The translations under genes were made by a program, and so were the position numbers. Source: Stomorhina lunata (lineage: Eukaryota > Arthropoda > Insecta > Diptera > Rhiniidae). Taken from it: a stretch of DNA of 64,000 bases. The notes under the pieces were generated by a model. It ran no database searches and was not told the DNA's origin. It saw only the letters and a program-made list of their open reading frames with translations. The stretch covers positions 93,993,998 through 94,057,997 of the forward strand of contig OW121743.1 in assembly GCA_933228675.1 (NCBI GenBank), given 5' to 3'. This document shows, piece after piece, positions 61,735 to 64,000 of the stretch; within the stretch, counting starts at the first letter, position 1; every line of letters starts with the position of its first letter.

Positions 61735-62358
61735 AAGGTACGGTCAGACTCATTAAACATTTAAATCAAATATTTTGAGTAAAATATTGTCAAAACAATA
61801 TAATAAAATATTTGTGGTCACACTTGCACATTTATTTGATGATTTTTATTTGATAAAATACAGAAAAAATACGTTCAAAGTATAAACAAAAAAACAGGTT
61901 TTATTTGTGGTCACACTGAAGATTAAATATTTTCCCAAAAAATATTTGATCAAATTTTTTCAAAACAAAATTGTGTATCTAGCAATTTGTTTCTCATATT
62001 TGAGTTGTTGTTTCTCAAATTTGATGTTGTTGTTTCTCAAATTTGATGTTGTTGTTTCTCAAATTTGATGTTGTTGTTTCTGTTTGAATAGTAAACAATA
62101 GAAATGCTCAGCTGTTATTTGCCCCTGTTTGATGTTACAAAAATTTTGTAAGATTAAATAATTATTTGATCAAAATTTAATGAAATATTTGCTCTTGCGT
62201 GGTCACATTAGGAAAATTTTTATTTGCTGGCAAATGATTTTGTTTTGTTCAAATCAACATGTTTCTTGTTTGAACCTCAAAAATATTTTGTGGTCAGACT
62301 ACGAGGATCAAATATTTGATAATTTCGATTAAATGTTTAATCAATGTGACCGTAGCTT
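61735..62358 (+). mobile_element. Inverted-repeat element (twin copy 2)
   Basis: Second copy of the 60935-61556 element with only scattered substitutions and small indels, including the four-fold GTTGTTGTTTCTC unit. Flanking bases differ between the copies, and the 178-bp spacer is unrelated. That fits two insertions or an old segmental duplication rather than a simple tandem. Confidence 0.8.
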
Positions 62359-62814
62359 TAGACATGATTTTTCATTTAATTGCTTGTTGGTATTAAATAG
62401 TTCAGTTTTGTTAAAATTAGTTTTTTTCATGATGAAAAATTATTTTTTAATTTTTTTTTAAATTCTGTTCAATAAATATTACAAATTTAGAATTTGTTCA
62501 CCAGTGTGTTAAAACAAGCAAATGGTAGAATAAACTCTAAAAAAGTTTAGGTCGATATCTAGAACCATTTCACAGCACTTGTGATTTGAAATCGTCGAAT
62601 TTCGCTCAAATGGCAAATTTTAGTCATAATTTCAGTTTTTTTCATTTTAAACTAAAACAATAATGAATATTATTTCTGAGTTTATAAGAAATCTATACAG
62701 AAATGTTTTTTTGATATTGGAAAAGTTTAATCCTGATCTTCCCAAGGACGAAAGTGAAAATTTGAATATTTTAAATTTTGATATCAATAAGCAATTTTTT
62801 ATATCCATAAATCT
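62359..62814. other. Intergenic DNA, no gene seen
   Basis: Unique stretch. The open frame that begins at 62663 has about 50 unremarkable codons and then runs into array A16, so it is not accepted as a gene. Confidence 0.5.
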
Positions 62815-63400
62815 CTTTTCACGAAACTTTTTATATCAAAAAATTTTCAATAAAAAATTTCATATCAAAAAATTTTCTATAAAAAATTTTATATCACAAA
62901 ATTTTCTATTGAAAATTTTTTATCGAAAAATTTTCTATAAAAAATTTTTTGTCGAAAAATTTTCTATAAAAAATTTTATTTCGAAAAATTTTCTATAAAA
63001 AATTTTATGTCGAAAAATTTTCTATAAAAAATTTTATTTCGAAAAATTTTCTATAAAATATTTTTTGTCGAAAATTTTCCTACAAAATATTTTATGTCGA
63101 AAATTTTTTTATAAAAAACTTAATGTCGAAAAATTTCCTATTAAATATTTTATGTTGAAAATTTTTCTATAAAAAATTGTATGTTTAAAAATTTTCTATA
63201 AAATATTTTTTTGTAAAACTTTTTCTATGAAAATTTTCTATGAAAAAAAATTATAGAAAAAATAAATTTTTTTATAAAAAATTTTGTTATCGAAGCATTT
63301 TCTATAAAAAATTTTATGTTGAAAAATTTTATGTCGAAAAACTTTTTTATAAAAAATTTTTGTGAAAAGATTTTCTATAAAAAATTTTCAAAAAGATAGA
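62815..63400. repeat. Tandem array A16, left part
   Basis: Units near 28-30 bp: ATTTTATGTCGAAAA plus ATTTTCTATAAAAA. It continues at 63896-64000 after a family B insertion and runs off the window end. Confidence 0.9.
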
Positions 63401-63895
63401 CATTTATTTATTAATGTAACAGACCAATTTATTGATAAAAAGCCAAAAATTGTTTGCGAAGAAACCAAAATTCCTCGACGCGTTTCGATGGTTGGTTAGG
63501 CCATCTCGTCAGGAGGATTATCAACAAATTAGGCAGATAGAAAAACCTCGTATTAATACTTATTTACAAACAAAACTTTTTAGAATTATGTTCATAAACC
63601 ATAAGTAAAAGCGTAGATCATCGACTGGACAAAACACAAACAATTTTCAGTTTTCATTTTACTTCACTTCCCACATTCATACTGCAGCCGTTGGCTACTA
63701 TATGCAGAATGCTGTGAAGAAGGGGGGGGGGGGGGGGGGTAAGATGTTTAAAATAAACAAAAGGTTTATTTTAAAAATAAGCTAAATGCATGCAGTTTTA
63801 TCAAAAAATAACAAAATTGTCGGGATGTAAATATTATTCAAAAAGAATGACTATTCGCATTTGATCCCAAATGTGTTACATTTATTTATTAATGT
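63401..63895 (+). repeat. Permuted family B copy inside array A16
   Basis: The body (63401-63720) begins in the middle of the family B hairpin, and the missing left end (TATTCGCATTTGATCCC...GTTACATTTATTTATTAATG) is found at the right (63851-63895). Both junctions carry the same 17 bases CATTTATTTATTAATGT. The copy is therefore circularly permuted. An 18-base G run (63722-63739) lies in it. Confidence 0.7.
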
Positions 63896-64000
63896 TTATG
63901 TCAAAAAATTTTTGTAAGAAATTTTATGTCGAAAAATTTTCTATAAAAATTTTATTTAGAAAGACTTTCTATAAAAATTTTATATTAAAAAATTTTTTAT
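63896..64000. repeat. Tandem array A16, right part
   Basis: TTATGTCGAAAAATTTTC-type units resume immediately after the permuted family B copy. Cut by the window edge. Confidence 0.85.

Noticed and set aside
62663..62998. Plus-strand open frame of 111 codons
   Set aside because: The second half is array A16. The first half has no motif or splice context.

Overview
This is strongly A/T-rich nuclear DNA from an insect, most likely a higher (calyptrate-type) fly. The evidence is spliced genes with GT-AG introns, a tandem cluster of divergent chemosensory ionotropic receptors (IRs), short inverted-repeat elements, a dead non-LTR reverse transcriptase fragment and long A/T minisatellites. I cannot name the species.

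Layout: 1-11.4 kb holds no recognisable gene. It carries a roughly 2.9 kb array of a 32-bp palindromic repeat (3.07-6.00 kb), a small foldback element, a decayed 20-bp tandem repeat and copies of a terminal-inverted-repeat family ('family A'). From 11.6 to 30.6 kb lie three plus-strand IR genes (IR-1, IR-2, IR-3). All share one three-exon plan with introns in phases 2 and 0. The models close in frame at 678, 636 and 640 residues, with signal peptide, split ligand-binding lobes and three membrane segments. Their introns and the IR-2/IR-3 spacer are filled with minisatellite arrays. From 31 to 39.4 kb the DNA is repeats only, including an element nested inside another. At 39.5-42.0 kb on the minus strand is a four-exon gene for a CIMIP2 (FAM166/DUF2475) ciliary microtubule inner protein. 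Downstream of it lies a second, diverged copy of its last exon, either an alternative terminal exon or a partial duplicate. From 42.1 kb to the end there is no recognisable gene, only further arrays, a twin pair of about 620-bp inverted-repeat elements (60.9 and 61.7 kb) and unique A/T-rich DNA.

The dominant feature is a set of at least twelve tandem arrays covering roughly 40% of the window. They share one design: a 28-32 bp unit with a short perfect or near-perfect palindrome (often TTTTCTATAGAAAA) joined to a second A/T half-unit that differs from array to array. Several abut copies of one interspersed repeat ('family B').

The IR genes are probably odorant or taste receptor subunits in sensory neurons, and the CIMIP2 gene is probably used in sperm or sensory axonemes. 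Nothing links the two loci functionally. Exon joins were read by eye from splice consensus, frame closure and paralog comparison, without transcript data.
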